Shown piece after piece: positions 10,781 to 20,574 of a stretch of 64,000 bases of DNA. The notes beneath the pieces were generated by a model. It made no database searches. It was not told the DNA's origin and saw only the letters and a list, made by a program, of their open reading frames with translations. A program made the translations under genes and the position numbers. The stretch is from Coriobacteriia bacterium. GTDB taxonomy: Bacteria > Actinomycetota > Coriobacteriia > Coriobacteriales > UBA8131. The stretch is taken from NCBI GenBank assembly GCA_009783085.1, contig WRHU01000002.1, positions 74,019 to 138,018 of the forward strand, in the 5' to 3' direction. The stretch's first letter is position 1, and each line of letters opens with the position of its first letter.

Positions 10781-11662
10781 CTAGGCTTCAATGCTGCGCA
10801 CGGGCACTGCAGTAACAATAATGCGATACGAGCTGTCGGGATCATCGCACGTTGCAAACAAATAAAGTGACTCAATCCTCGAACGCATTCTGTTGAGGTC
10901 GTTTGCCTCGTAAATTGCATAGCCAAATAGGTCGTCCCGGTATGCAACATACTCTTCATCATCTTCAAAGGTGTATTTTTGCAGAGCCCCTGTTCCTAAA
11001 AATCTCAAGGTCGCAACTGCACTGAGCTCAAAATTACGGACAGGCGTTGCGAGAAATATCGTTTGGTGCTTATTGAGAAAGTCGCTTGACTTGTAAAGCA
11101 AAAGGTCAGAAAACATTGAGCCATCGAGCATATTGTGACCATAGATGTAATTGCACTTGCCATCAAGCGTTGCGCTGCCATGAGAATCAGCAAATATTGC
11201 TCCGGAGCTATTGCTTGTGCCGTCAAAAAGATGATACAAATAGAACTCGTTGTTAGTGCCCTGAACCACCGGATAGTTAATTTTTGTACCCGGAATAATA
11301 ATCCAGCCAACAACATCGGGGTTTTTTGTGTGCAGCTTATCCCAATCCACCTTGATGTCCTCAAGGGTGAGCGAAGTGCTAATTTTTCCTTTTTCTTTTA
11401 GCAGATTAAGGCCAGCATCAGAGCTGAGGTTGCGGTAGCGATTTTGAGCATCAAGATACCCAAACGCAAGATAGCCTCCAATAACTAATGCGCCAACAAG
11501 CAGCAAGCTTCCGGCAACAATAAGGAGATTTGAAACAAACACGCCGCCCTTTGAGCGTTGGCCTTTTGAGTCTTGGCTCTTTGTGAGTTGCGTGTCGTTG
11601 TTGGTCTGCGCCGTAGTTTGGGGCAGGTTGCTGAGCTTTTCTGTGTGTGAACGATTGCGCAA
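10781..11662 (-). CDS. class B sortase
   Basis: NPDVVGWIIIPGTKINYPVVQGTNNEFYLYHLFDG...YGHNMLDGSMFSDLL...LFATCDDPDSSYRIIVTA (Cys/Arg active site), N-terminal TM. Confidence 0.88.
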   Translation of the reverse strand: MRNRSHTEKLSNLPQTTAQTNNDTQLTKSQDSKGQRSKGGVFVSNLLIVAGSLLLVGALVIGGYLAFGYLDAQNRYRNLSSDAGLNLLKEKGKISTSLTLEDIKVDWDKLHTKNPDVVGWIIIPGTKINYPVVQGTNNEFYLYHLFDGTSNSSGAIFADSHGSATLDGKCNYIYGHNMLDGSMFSDLLLYKSSDFLNKHQTIFLATPVRNFELSAVATLRFLGTGALQKYTFEDDEEYVAYRDDLFGYAIYEANDLNRMRSRIESLYLFATCDDPDSSYRIIVTAVPVRSIEA

Positions 11663-11700
11663 GTTGCTGCGCTTGCTGTTTTGCTTATCTTTTGTGCGTG

Positions 11701-11844
11701 CTATTTTTTACCCTTTTTGATTTCCGCAAAAAAGCCTTTGGCAATAAAGCCTAGAATCAGCAAAACAACAATGACTACAATCACAATAATGCCAATAGTG
11801 ATTACCTCAGGTGACAAAAGCTGTTCTAACCATGACTGTTCCAT
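11701..11844 (-). CDS. 47-aa single-TM small protein
   Basis: Manual translation MEQSWLEQLLSPEVITIGIIVIVVIVVLLILGFIAKGFFAEIKKGKK; below ORF-track length cutoff. Confidence 0.5.
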   Translation of the reverse strand: MEQSWLEQLLSPEVITIGIIVIVVIVVLLILGFIAKGFFAEIKKGKK

Positions 11845-11940
11845 AAAAACACTTCCTTAGCTCGCAGGTTTCATAATCAAATCTCTACACGTCGTTTGGC
11901 ATATTCTTTTGCAAAACGACACCACAATTTTAGCATAGTG

Positions 11941-13140
11941 CTACGGAACCTCTTTGTCAGAGATGTCCTCATCAGTGAATTTTTCAGCCTCGTTGGCAAG
12001 CTCAACTTTATCGTCAACCTCAACCTTGTCAACAACTTCAGCTGCAGATTCGCCAGCAGGAGCCTCGCCCAAGGAAGCCTCGCCCGCAGAAGCCTCACCG
12101 GCAGGAGCCTCACCAGCAGTAAGCAGTTTTTGAGGAGCTTTGGCAGCACGATGCGAGAGCTGAAACACCACAATGCCCACAGCAAAGGGCCCCCAAAACA
12201 CAATGCCACGGAACACCAGCGAAATTGCGGTCGCCACACCAAGGGGCACACCGTAGGAGGTGAGCATGACCACGATGGCTGCCTCAACCACGCCAAGACC
12301 CATGGGAGTAATCGCAATCATGGTAAAGAGAATGGCAACCACGTAACCACCGAGCAAGGCAGCGGGATCAGTTACGCCAAAAGCGATACCAACCATAATA
12401 AAACAGCCAAGCTCAAAAAGAGAAGCCAAAACCGAGAGCAAAAAGACCCGCACCGCCCAGGTTGGATTTTTGGCTATCTCCCCTGCTGCTTCACAAAGAG
12501 CCTCACCTGCTTCAATTGCCCAAGGCTTCATGGATTTTTTACGAAAACGCTTTGAGAACCTATTGGCAAGCTGCTCGAGTGGACGCAAAATACCTGCCAA
12601 ACGCTGGGGGCTTCTGCGCGCAAGCACCAGTGAGCCTCCCATAATCCCCACCAAAACTACTACCCAAAGTCCCACAATAAAAATAAACGGCGTAAGCGAA
12701 CCATTTATATGAATGATGATAAAACCAATAATCATGATGACCATAAAGCCGGTTTCGATGCTCGTTTGCATGAGAATAACGGCTGCCGTTGCCTTGCCGC
12801 CACCAATGCCACGCCGCCGTGCCACGTCAACAAACACCAAATTGCCCGAGGTATTAAGCGAGGGCGCAACCGTGTTCATAAAAAAGGCACTAAATACCAA
12901 CGGAAAACAAAGCTTGGGACTCAGTCGCTCCTCAACCGTTCTAAACGAGGCGGAATAGGCAAAACCCTGCGCAACGTATTTGCCCATTTGCACCACAAAG
13001 GCAAGAATAAGCGGGATAAGCGCACCTCTGCTCATAGTTTCAACGAGCTCAACAAAAGACTCGCCTCTGAGCAAGACAATGCCGAGCGCTATAACAAAAA
13101 CCGCTCCAATGATTATGTTTCTAATGCTGCCTTTGTTCAC
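11941..13140 (-). CDS. lysylphosphatidylglycerol synthase TM-region/flippase-like (UPF0104) integral membrane protein
   Basis: Multi-TM protein with SAFFMNTVAPSLNTSGNLVF and VVAILFTMIAITPMGLGVVEAAIVVMLTSYGVPLGVATAISLVFR. Confidence 0.75.
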   Translation of the reverse strand: MNKGSIRNIIIGAVFVIALGIVLLRGESFVELVETMSRGALIPLILAFVVQMGKYVAQGFAYSASFRTVEERLSPKLCFPLVFSAFFMNTVAPSLNTSGNLVFVDVARRRGIGGGKATAAVILMQTSIETGFMVIMIIGFIIIHINGSLTPFIFIVGLWVVVLVGIMGGSLVLARRSPQRLAGILRPLEQLANRFSKRFRKKSMKPWAIEAGEALCEAAGEIAKNPTWAVRVFLLSVLASLFELGCFIMVGIAFGVTDPAALLGGYVVAILFTMIAITPMGLGVVEAAIVVMLTSYGVPLGVATAISLVFRGIVFWGPFAVGIVVFQLSHRAAKAPQKLLTAGEAPAGEASAGEASLGEAPAGESAAEVVDKVEVDDKVELANEAEKFTDEDISDKEVP

Positions 13141-13167
13141 CGTTTTCCACCGTTTTGATCGTTTTTT

Positions 13168-13261
13168 CCGTTTTTAGTCGTTTGCCACCAGACCACCGCT
13201 CCACCGTTTTTAGTCGTTTGCCGCCAGACCACTGTACCACCGTTGCCAATCGCTTGCCGCC
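13168..13261. repeat. 36-bp tandem repeats (about 2.6 units)
   Basis: ccgtttttagtcgtttgccaccagaccaccgctcca / ccgtttttagtcgtttgccgccagaccactgtacca / ccgttgccaatcgcttgccgcc. Confidence 0.8.
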
Positions 13262-13278
13262 TGCGCTCATGCTCACCG

Positions 13279-14202
13279 CTACAAATCCGCACGACGCTCC
13301 ATCTTGCGCTCACGCTTATCGTTATACATAATCTCGTCGGCAACACTGAGTAGATAGCTGCCTGTGTTCTCGTTTTCCTCGGTGACCTCAACCACACCAT
13401 AACTTATGCTGCGCTGGTATCTACTGTCACTGTTTTTGGCAAGTTCCTGACGCATATTTTCCAACCGCTCGTCTGCCTCTTTTTTGCTCCAACCCTTACA
13501 AAGCAGCATAAACTCATCGCCACCAAGCCGACACAAAACGCCATTATCATCAAAGCCTTTAAGAAGCTGCGTTACTGCAATAATGTATGCGTCGCCCTCA
13601 TTGTGGCCATAGGTGTCGTTAACGTATTTAAGCCCGTCCATGTCAATAAAGGCAATGATGAACTGCTCCTTATCCCGCAGATATTTTTCAAGGAGATTCA
13701 TGCCATAGTAACGGCTGTACGAACCGGTAAGCGTGTCGTAATACGCAATAGTTTCAAGTTTTTCTCGCTCGATTTTTTGCTCGGTGATGTCGGTCAATAC
13801 AAAGGCGAGCGCCTTGTGATCGCGCCAAACAACCGGATACCATACCGCCAAAAAGCACTGCTCGTCGTCATCATTTTCAAGGCTAAACTCAAGCGAACTT
13901 TGGTCGCCCGTTTTTTCTATCTCATCGGTCTGAGTATTTATCCAACGCTCCAAATCCTCAAGCCCTGAAAGAAAATGCAGTATGCGTGTGGGGTGATGGT
14001 TGCTGTAGAGCCACTCCTTGGACTCGCAATCAATTACGATAATCCATTGAGCAATGTCCTTGGCGATGGACTCAAAGAGGCGCACGCTTTGCAGCAATTC
14101 GTCGTTTCTTTGCATGCTAAGGCCCGTTTCTGCGTAGGCCTCATCGTGCGCGTCTGTGTGTGAGCGAGATTCTTGCTTGTTCTCTTTTACGTAGTCAGTC
14201 AT
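13279..14202 (-). CDS. PAS-like/GGDEF diguanylate cyclase-type protein
   Basis: YYDTLTGSYSRYYGMNLLEKYL...DMDGLKYVNDTYGHNEGDAYI...LCRLGGDEFMLL (GGDEF intact). Confidence 0.88.
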   Translation of the reverse strand: MTDYVKENKQESRSHTDAHDEAYAETGLSMQRNDELLQSVRLFESIAKDIAQWIIVIDCESKEWLYSNHHPTRILHFLSGLEDLERWINTQTDEIEKTGDQSSLEFSLENDDDEQCFLAVWYPVVWRDHKALAFVLTDITEQKIEREKLETIAYYDTLTGSYSRYYGMNLLEKYLRDKEQFIIAFIDMDGLKYVNDTYGHNEGDAYIIAVTQLLKGFDDNGVLCRLGGDEFMLLCKGWSKKEADERLENMRQELAKNSDSRYQRSISYGVVEVTEENENTGSYLLSVADEIMYNDKRERKMERRADL

Positions 14203-14262
14203 GAAATCTTCGTTTCCGCCCTTTCTCTAAGAATATGATACCCGATTTGAACATCTCAGCCA

Positions 14263-14370
14263 AATCAGCCAACAAGCCAACGGGCAAATTGGCTAATAAT
14301 TCAGCCAGCAAACCAACAGGCGAAATAACTAATAAATCAGCCAACAAGCCAACGGGCAAAACAACTAATA
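14263..14370. repeat. 3 x 36-bp tandem repeat plus partial fourth
   Basis: Units at 14263, 14299, 14335: aatcagccaacaagccaacgggcaaa..ctaata. Confidence 0.85.
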
Positions 14371-14478
14371 AATCAGTCAAATCAAACACGCCAGCTCAAG
14401 CACGGCTTGCCTCAAATAAGTTACACTGTAGTTGCCAAGATTTTTAAGCTTTTGTGAACGAAAGGACAGCATGCGTCT

Positions 14479-16392
14479 GTGGTCAAAACCAGACGCAAAA
14501 CAAATATGGCGAGAAACCCTGACAGGCTTTTCAAACGAGAAACTTCAAAAGACCCTGCCAGCCTAACACAAGAAACGGGCAGGAAAAATAAGCGTGCGAC
14601 TGAAGGCGGGCGCGCTGTCGAAAGTCGCACCACCGAAGGTCGTGCGGTTGAAGGCGGTCGCGCCGTCGAGGGGTGCACCATCGAAGGGCGCACTGTCGAA
14701 GGGCGCACCAGCGAAGGGCGTGCTGCCGAAGGGCGCACCAGCGAAGGGCGTGCTGCCGAAGGGCGTGCTGCCGAAGGGCGTGCTGCTAGAAATCGCAGCA
14801 CGGAGAGCACTCGCAACCAAACAAATCCTCACGGTCTTAGCCAAGAAAGCCCTCACGGTCTTAACAGTGTTCGTGAAGCACACGCCGCGCGCACCGCAGA
14901 AAAAACTAAAAAAACGCCCCTCAAAGAACACAAGCCGGGCTTTTTTGCTCGCACCATAAACGGTTGGTTCAATCGAATTATCGGAGCTGCCGTTGATGGC
15001 TCATTCAGCAAGCAAGAAGCCCTGTATGCTGCTCACCATACCCGACGAGATTACACGTGGAACACCATTGCCATTGCTGCATGGGGTTTCATGTTTCCCC
15101 TCCTTACTATTGTCGCAACTCAGCTGGTGGGCGTTGAGCAGGCGGGCATGTTCTCTATGGCGCTTGTTGTGGGAACGCTGCTCATGTTTGTGGGCAACTA
15201 CGGCGTGCGAACCTATCAGGTTTCTGACATCAAAGAAGCGCATTCGTTTTCTGATTATCAAATACACCGCTGGCTCACCTGCATAATTATGGTGGTGGCT
15301 GGTCTGCTGTATTGCGTTGCAAGAGGTTATGCCGAGAATATGTTCGCCATCAGCATGGGGGTCTATGTCTACAAAATGATAGACGGCCTGGCCGATGTGT
15401 ACGAGGGACGCCTGCAACAAATGGACAAGCTTTACCTAGCTGGTGTTTCGCTGGCGTTGCGCTCCGTTCTTGTTATCGTTGTTTTCTCCGTATGCCTGCT
15501 CATTACAAAAAACCTGGTGATTGCCTGCATTGCCATGGCGATAGTGGCGGCCGTGTGCTTTGTTCTTGTTACTTTTCCCTTGGCGCTTTTGGAAACTCCC
15601 AAATCACGCAAGCGGAGCCTGGTGAGCATCAAGGAGCTTTTTGTACAGTGTTTTCCTCTGTTTATAGCTCTCTTTGCTTATGCGCTCATCGACGCCATGC
15701 CAAAGCTCATTATGGAAGGCACGCTCACTTATGACAATCAGCTTTACTTTAATGTTATGTGTCTGCCTGCCGCTGCCATTTTGCTCATTGTGGGGCTCGT
15801 GTACAAGCCACAGCTTTTGCGCATGGCAAACCTTTGGGCAGACCCTCGACTTCACCGTCAGTTTGACCTGATGGTACTTGTTGTTATTCTTGTGGTTGTT
15901 GTGCTCAGTGGCTCGGTTATTTTTATCATGGCAACCGTTGGAATTACCTTCTTTAGCTTTGTTTATAATGTTGATTTTGAGCGATTTAGGGAGCTGTTTT
16001 TTGTCATGGTGATAGCCGGTGGCATTACGGCTATTATAGATTTTCTTTATCAGGTCATTACGGTTTTGCGCAAGCAAGCTGCGGTTATGAAGCTTTACAT
16101 CATCACGTTTGGTTTTGCCGCTTTTATCCCCGTGCTGCTCATTAGTTTTACCGAGCTTCCGGGAGCGGTTATGAGTTATCTTATCGTCATGAGCATTTTG
16201 CTGGTGCTTTTGGTGATGGAGTTTTTCCGCATTCGCTATAGTTTTTCCCGTGAGCTTGCTACGCAGCGTGCCGAGGAAACCCGACGCAAGCGACGTGACG
16301 AGCTGGAGGCAGGAACCTATGCCGACAACTATGCGGCTGCACAAGAAAAGCGGGCTCAACGAGAGCGGCGCATGAATAAACGAAACGAGTAA
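14479..16392 (+). CDS. polysaccharide-type flippase (MOP/Wzx-like) with repetitive Glu-Gly-Arg-Ala N-terminus
   Basis: About 12 hydrophobic segments, FMFPLLTIVATQLVGVEQAGMFSMALVVGTLLMFVGNYGVRTYQVSD; N-terminal EGRTSEGRAAEGRTSEGRAAEGRAAEGRAA. Start could be 14506 (ATG). Confidence 0.75.
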   Translation: MVKTRRKTNMARNPDRLFKRETSKDPASLTQETGRKNKRATEGGRAVESRTTEGRAVEGGRAVEGCTIEGRTVEGRTSEGRAAEGRTSEGRAAEGRAAEGRAARNRSTESTRNQTNPHGLSQESPHGLNSVREAHAARTAEKTKKTPLKEHKPGFFARTINGWFNRIIGAAVDGSFSKQEALYAAHHTRRDYTWNTIAIAAWGFMFPLLTIVATQLVGVEQAGMFSMALVVGTLLMFVGNYGVRTYQVSDIKEAHSFSDYQIHRWLTCIIMVVAGLLYCVARGYAENMFAISMGVYVYKMIDGLADVYEGRLQQMDKLYLAGVSLALRSVLVIVVFSVCLLITKNLVIACIAMAIVAAVCFVLVTFPLALLETPKSRKRSLVSIKELFVQCFPLFIALFAYALIDAMPKLIMEGTLTYDNQLYFNVMCLPAAAILLIVGLVYKPQLLRMANLWADPRLHRQFDLMVLVVILVVVVLSGSVIFIMATVGITFFSFVYNVDFERFRELFFVMVIAGGITAIIDFLYQVITVLRKQAAVMKLYIITFGFAAFIPVLLISFTELPGAVMSYLIVMSILLVLLVMEFFRIRYSFSRELATQRAEETRRKRRDELEAGTYADNYAAAQEKRAQRERRMNKRNE

Positions 16393-16413
16393 TATTAAAC
16401 AAAGGAGCGTACG

Positions 16414-17727
16414 ATGCAGCAAGACATGATTCTGATTTTAGATTTGGGAAGCGAAGAGAACAGTGCTCTCGCCCGAGAGATTCGCGCTTTGGGTGTCTAT
16501 AGCGAGATTTACAGCCATGACATCACCGCTGAGGAGCTGGCTGCGCTGCCAAATGTAAAAGGAATTATCTTAAACGGCGGAGAAAACCGTATGGTTGACG
16601 GCGTTGCAATCGACGCCTCAGATGCCGTGTATGAAAGTGGCATTGCCGTGCTGGCAGTCGACCATAAGGCGCGTCGCATTGCTGGCTTAACTGCGCTTGG
16701 CGCTTGGTCAAATGATACTGAGGAGCACCTTGCTGAGCTGCGTAGCTTTGTTTTTGATACCTGCAAGGCAACACCCAATTGGAGTATGGAAAACTTTATT
16801 GCCGACCAAGTTGAGCTTTTACGCCGTCAAATTGGAGATAAAAAGGTCTTACTTGCTTTGTCGGGCGGTGTGGATTCGAGCGTAGTGGCTGCCCTGCTCA
16901 TTCGTGCTGTGGGCGACCAACTTACCTGCGTGCACGTTAATCACGGCTTGCTGCGCAAGGGCGAACCCGAAGAAGTAGTGAGCGTATTCAAAGAAGAGCT
17001 TGGCGCTAATCTTGTTTATGTTGATGCCATAGACCGCTTTTTGGACAAACTTGCCGGCGTTGCTGACCCCGAGGAAAAGCGCAAGATAATTGGTGCAGAG
17101 TTCATTAGGGTGTTTGAGGAGGAGGCACGCAAGCTTGAGGGTATCGATTTTCTTGGACAAGGAACTATCTATCCTGACATCATAGAGTCGGGCACCAAAA
17201 CTGCTCAGGCTGTTAAGGCACACCACAACGTAGGTGGGCTCCCTGATGATTTGCAGTTTGAGCTGGTTGAGCCCTTGAAAATGCTTTTCAAAGATGAGGT
17301 ACGTGCCTGCGGGCGGGCATTGGGTTTGCCCGAGAGCATGGTTGAGCGTCAGCCCTTCCCCGGGCCGGGGCTTGGTGTGCGTTGCCTTGGGGAGATTACT
17401 CGCGAGCGTCTTGAGTGCGTGCGTGAGTCTGATGCTATTTTGCGTGAGGAGTTTGAACGGGCTGGTCTTGCTGGCAAGGTGTGGCAGTACTTTACCGCCG
17501 TGCCTGAGTTTAAGACCGTTGGTGTACGCAATAACGCTCGTTGCTTTGAGTATCCCGTAATTTTGCGTGCCGTTAATACCATTGATGCCATGACCGCCAC
17601 CATCGAGCGGCTTGACTATGACCTGCTCGAACGCATTGTTGAGCGCATCACCACTGAGGTGCCAGGCGTAAACCGCGTGGTCTTTGACCTTACCCCTAAG
17701 CCCACTGGCACAATTGAGTGGGAGTAA
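16414..17727 (+). CDS. guaA: GMP synthase with degenerate/truncated glutamine amidotransferase domain
   Basis: LLALSGGVDSSVVAALLIRAVG (PP-loop), GTIYPDIIESG, QPFPGPGLGVRCLGEI, C-terminal KPTGTIEWE; N-terminal VLAVDHK replaces the GVCYG nucleophile elbow. Confidence 0.93.
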   Translation: MQQDMILILDLGSEENSALAREIRALGVYSEIYSHDITAEELAALPNVKGIILNGGENRMVDGVAIDASDAVYESGIAVLAVDHKARRIAGLTALGAWSNDTEEHLAELRSFVFDTCKATPNWSMENFIADQVELLRRQIGDKKVLLALSGGVDSSVVAALLIRAVGDQLTCVHVNHGLLRKGEPEEVVSVFKEELGANLVYVDAIDRFLDKLAGVADPEEKRKIIGAEFIRVFEEEARKLEGIDFLGQGTIYPDIIESGTKTAQAVKAHHNVGGLPDDLQFELVEPLKMLFKDEVRACGRALGLPESMVERQPFPGPGLGVRCLGEITRERLECVRESDAILREEFERAGLAGKVWQYFTAVPEFKTVGVRNNARCFEYPVILRAVNTIDAMTATIERLDYDLLERIVERITTEVPGVNRVVFDLTPKPTGTIEWE

Positions 17728-17929
17728 CAAGCATACTAAAGCACCAGCCTTGTGAACTCGTGCTCTTCAGTTTCCTATCGTTTTCGGCAAACATTAATCA
17801 CTTAAGGTGTCCAAATTAACGTACAGATGCTAAGAAAGCAAAGCGCTATTCTTATGGTTTGGATGACGCTGTTTTATTCCAAAAGGTGTAGTAGAAGGGT
17901 ACGTTTCTAGAGTAGGGCGGTCAGAGAGT

Positions 17930-18757
17930 ATGCCGTATATTCCTAAAGAACACGAGAAGTATGATTTACTCCCAACATGCAGGAAGTATGGTGGAGAGGT
18001 TTTCAGCTACCCTAGCGAACTAGCTGATATTGATGATAGAGTTATTGTGCTTGAGTATGGCACTGATGGTTATGCCCCATCTTGCATTACGCCTTATGGA
18101 TACAGCAGCTATGATGAATACTATGAGAGTCTTGATGAGTATATCGACTTCTGTAGGGATATTGACCTGGCGTTATCGCAAGAGCTGGTTTCCCTTAAGA
18201 AAACCATGAAAAAGATGAATATCAAGGAGAACTGGTCAATCGTAAGGTTCGTTGCAGATGTCGAAACCGGGGCTTTTGGGCTGACGAAAGACCGTTGTTA
18301 TTACTGGCCTTGTTCGGCTGAGGAGCCTGAGTATGAAGGTGTAATCGACGATGAAGAGTTCACCTCATACCTTTATCCGTGCGACCCTGGATCATGGGTG
18401 ATTGAAGAAGACCCGACCGGAATGGCGAAGCGTGCCTTAAGTGGTCGGGCAAACGCGGTACAGAAATGGATGCTTGATGAAGAAAGTTTAGTTCCTGTGG
18501 GTGCCCCATATTATCGTCTTGTGAAAGCTACAATTGACAAGTGGAACCCCTATTCGTTATTGCCTGACGCGCCGAGCGATGAGTTTGACCAATACAGCCT
18601 TAAGATAGCCCGCAGGATTTCCCCGGAAGATAGCGTAGTGGTCATTGCTGAGACTATCGCTTCTGCAATGGGCGAGTTCCTTGATGATAAAGACCCAAGG
18701 TGCTATCTCGACATCGCTGAAAGCCTTTTCAATGCTATATCCACCAAATCACGATAA
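17930..18757 (+). CDS. hypothetical protein, C-terminal DUF1871-like segment
   Basis: IDKWNPYSLLPDAPSDEFDQYSLKIARRIS pattern; no firm family assignment. Confidence 0.55.
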   Translation: MPYIPKEHEKYDLLPTCRKYGGEVFSYPSELADIDDRVIVLEYGTDGYAPSCITPYGYSSYDEYYESLDEYIDFCRDIDLALSQELVSLKKTMKKMNIKENWSIVRFVADVETGAFGLTKDRCYYWPCSAEEPEYEGVIDDEEFTSYLYPCDPGSWVIEEDPTGMAKRALSGRANAVQKWMLDEESLVPVGAPYYRLVKATIDKWNPYSLLPDAPSDEFDQYSLKIARRISPEDSVVVIAETIASAMGEFLDDKDPRCYLDIAESLFNAISTKSR

Positions 18758-18815
18758 AGAGGCCCTAGGGTATTTTCCCCTCTATAAGCGAGAAAGAGTG
18801 TTTTGTTGGCGTATT

Positions 18816-18849
18816 GCCAAAACCTCACCATTTATGGTAAGGTTTTGGC
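18816..18849. promoter_or_regulatory. inverted repeat immediately upstream of abiEi (putative autoregulatory operator)
   Basis: gccaaaacctcacc-atttat-ggtaaggttttggc, 13/14 arm match, abutting ATG at 18850. Confidence 0.6.
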
Positions 18850-19377
18850 ATGACTCATTATGACAACATATACGAGGTTGCCGCCGACAACTACGGGCTT
18901 ATCACAGCTGCCCAAGCAAAAGAGCTTGGAATCTCCGATAAGGAGATGAGCGCTCTTGCAAAGCGTGGTCGCCTTGTCAGGCGTGGGCATGGCGTCTACC
19001 GACTGGCACACCATGTTCCTACTCCAAACGATGCTTATGCAGAGGCGGCGGCTCTTGTTGGACCAGATGCCTACCTCTACGGGGAGACTGTTATTGCGAT
19101 GCTTGGCTTAGCTCCGACGAATCCTGCGAGGCTTTTTGTCGCAACTCCTGTCCGCGTCAGAAAAGCGCTTCCTCAGCATATCGTACTAGTCAAGGCCAAT
19201 GGTGAGGCAACCTGCTACGATGGGATACCCTCCCAAAAGGTGCCTGATGCCATTAGGGCGTGTAAGAGAACCATAATGCCCGATAGACTGATTGAAGCAG
19301 TAAGCGAAGCCAGAAGACAAGGGTTCATCACAGATTCAACTAAAGCAGAATTGTTGAAGGATCTGGAAATAGCATGA
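18850..19377 (+). CDS. AbiEi-like antitoxin/transcriptional regulator (type IV TA)
   Basis: YEVAADNYGLITAAQAKELGISDKEMSALAKRGRLVRRGHGVYRLAHHVP; overlaps AbiEii-type nucleotidyltransferase gene. Confidence 0.88.
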   Translation: MTHYDNIYEVAADNYGLITAAQAKELGISDKEMSALAKRGRLVRRGHGVYRLAHHVPTPNDAYAEAAALVGPDAYLYGETVIAMLGLAPTNPARLFVATPVRVRKALPQHIVLVKANGEATCYDGIPSQKVPDAIRACKRTIMPDRLIEAVSEARRQGFITDSTKAELLKDLEIA

Positions 19378-20198
19378 CGGAACAACCGAACACCAGAAGG
19401 AATCTTGACGCGGCGATTGAACGGGCTTTTGGCCCAGGAGAGATCTTCTTGCAAACAAGGATTCTTATTGCCAATGCCATCGTCGGTCAGATGCTTCCTG
19501 CTGGCGTGGTCAAAGGTGGAAGTTCCCTGAAGTTTCGCTGGGGAAACAAGTGCACTCGCTTTACCAATGACCTGGATACCGCCTATAACACCTCGCTTGC
19601 AGATTTCGAGCAGAAGACGGCTCAATCCTTGACGCAAGGTTGGCACGGCTTTACAGGAAGGTTGGTAGCCAAAAACCCAGCCAAGCCCAGAGGTGTCCCC
19701 GAGCAATACGTTATGCAGCCCTTCGAGATAAAACTGTCCTACTTTGGAAGACCTTGGCTTACCGTACCTTTTGAGGTCGGGCATAATGAGATTGGTGATG
19801 CTGACGACCCCGAGTACCAGTTATCGGAAGACATCGTAGAGTTATTCAGGAGAGTCGGCTTGCCTGAGCCTGCTCCGATACCATGCATGGCGCTTCACCA
19901 CCAGATAGCACAGAAGCTCCACGGCAGTAGCGAAGACGGAAGTGCTCGCGCCCATGACCTTATCGACCTGCAACTGATCATCAATAACGAGACCATCGAT
20001 TACAAGGCGACCCGAGAAGCCTGTGTGCGGCTGTTTGCCTACAGGAAGTTACAGGTATGGCCACCACTGATTGAGGGCAAAGAGAACTGGAGTGCACTTT
20101 ATAACGCGCAAAAGACCGGCCTATCCGTCATTGATGACGTTAACGACGCTGCTGCGTGGGCAAACGAACTGATAAACAGCATAGATGCTTCGCAATAG
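19374..20198 (+). CDS. AbiEii-like nucleotidyltransferase toxin
   Basis: VVKGGSSLKFRWGNKCTRFTNDLDTAY...ALHHQIAQKLHGSSEDGSARAHDLIDLQLI. Confidence 0.85.
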   Translation: MTEQPNTRRNLDAAIERAFGPGEIFLQTRILIANAIVGQMLPAGVVKGGSSLKFRWGNKCTRFTNDLDTAYNTSLADFEQKTAQSLTQGWHGFTGRLVAKNPAKPRGVPEQYVMQPFEIKLSYFGRPWLTVPFEVGHNEIGDADDPEYQLSEDIVELFRRVGLPEPAPIPCMALHHQIAQKLHGSSEDGSARAHDLIDLQLIINNETIDYKATREACVRLFAYRKLQVWPPLIEGKENWSALYNAQKTGLSVIDDVNDAAAWANELINSIDASQ

Positions 20199-20240
20199 GT
20201 AGAGACTGGGTACAGGGTAATAACCAAACCAGCTCCAGCA

Positions 20241-20278
20241 AATCGCAAAATTATGCTATTTTACGTCCTTGTTTTAGC
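20241..20278 (+). promoter_or_regulatory. 38-bp promoter/operator module, copy 1
   Basis: aatcgcaaaattatgctattttacgtccttgttttagc; 37/38 identical to 25171-25208. Confidence 0.6.
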
Positions 20279-20322
20279 CATTTTGAGCCATAATAATGAC
20301 GTGCCGTGCAAAGGAGAAAGCC

Positions 20323-20574
20323 GTGGGTTTTATAGAGAACTACAAAAAAGCAAGCAAAGGAGAGCCGCTGGGTTCGGAGTTTGTGGTTGGTGGCGCTAAG
20401 GTCACCTGCTCGCATTGCGATACAACCCTGTTTCTCACACGAGAGGTGCTGCTAAACACCGCAGGGCTCACTTTTCTTAATCTCGGTTGGGCAAATGAGG
20501 GAGCAACAGTTTTGGTATGTGAGCAATGCGGAAAGCTAGAGTGGTTTCTTTCTGAGCCAGAGAAACTGAGCTAG
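20323..20574 (+). CDS. small zinc-ribbon protein
   Basis: CSHCDTTLFLTREVLLNTAGLTFLNLGWANEGATVLVCEQCGKLEWF (two CxxC); GTG start at 20323 after aaaggag. Confidence 0.65.
   Translation: MGFIENYKKASKGEPLGSEFVVGGAKVTCSHCDTTLFLTREVLLNTAGLTFLNLGWANEGATVLVCEQCGKLEWFLSEPEKLS

Noticed and set aside
14263-14370. 36-bp repeats considered as a small CRISPR array
   Set aside because: Units are contiguous with no spacers and are degenerate.
14421-14959. Alternative-frame repeat ORFs (14421-14816 -, 14563-14931 -, 14594-14959 +)
   Set aside because: Artefacts of the trinucleotide-periodic repeat in the flippase N-terminus.
16414-17727. guaA as a frameshifted pseudogene
   Set aside because: Reading frame is continuous and synthetase motifs intact; the loss is confined to the amidotransferase domain.
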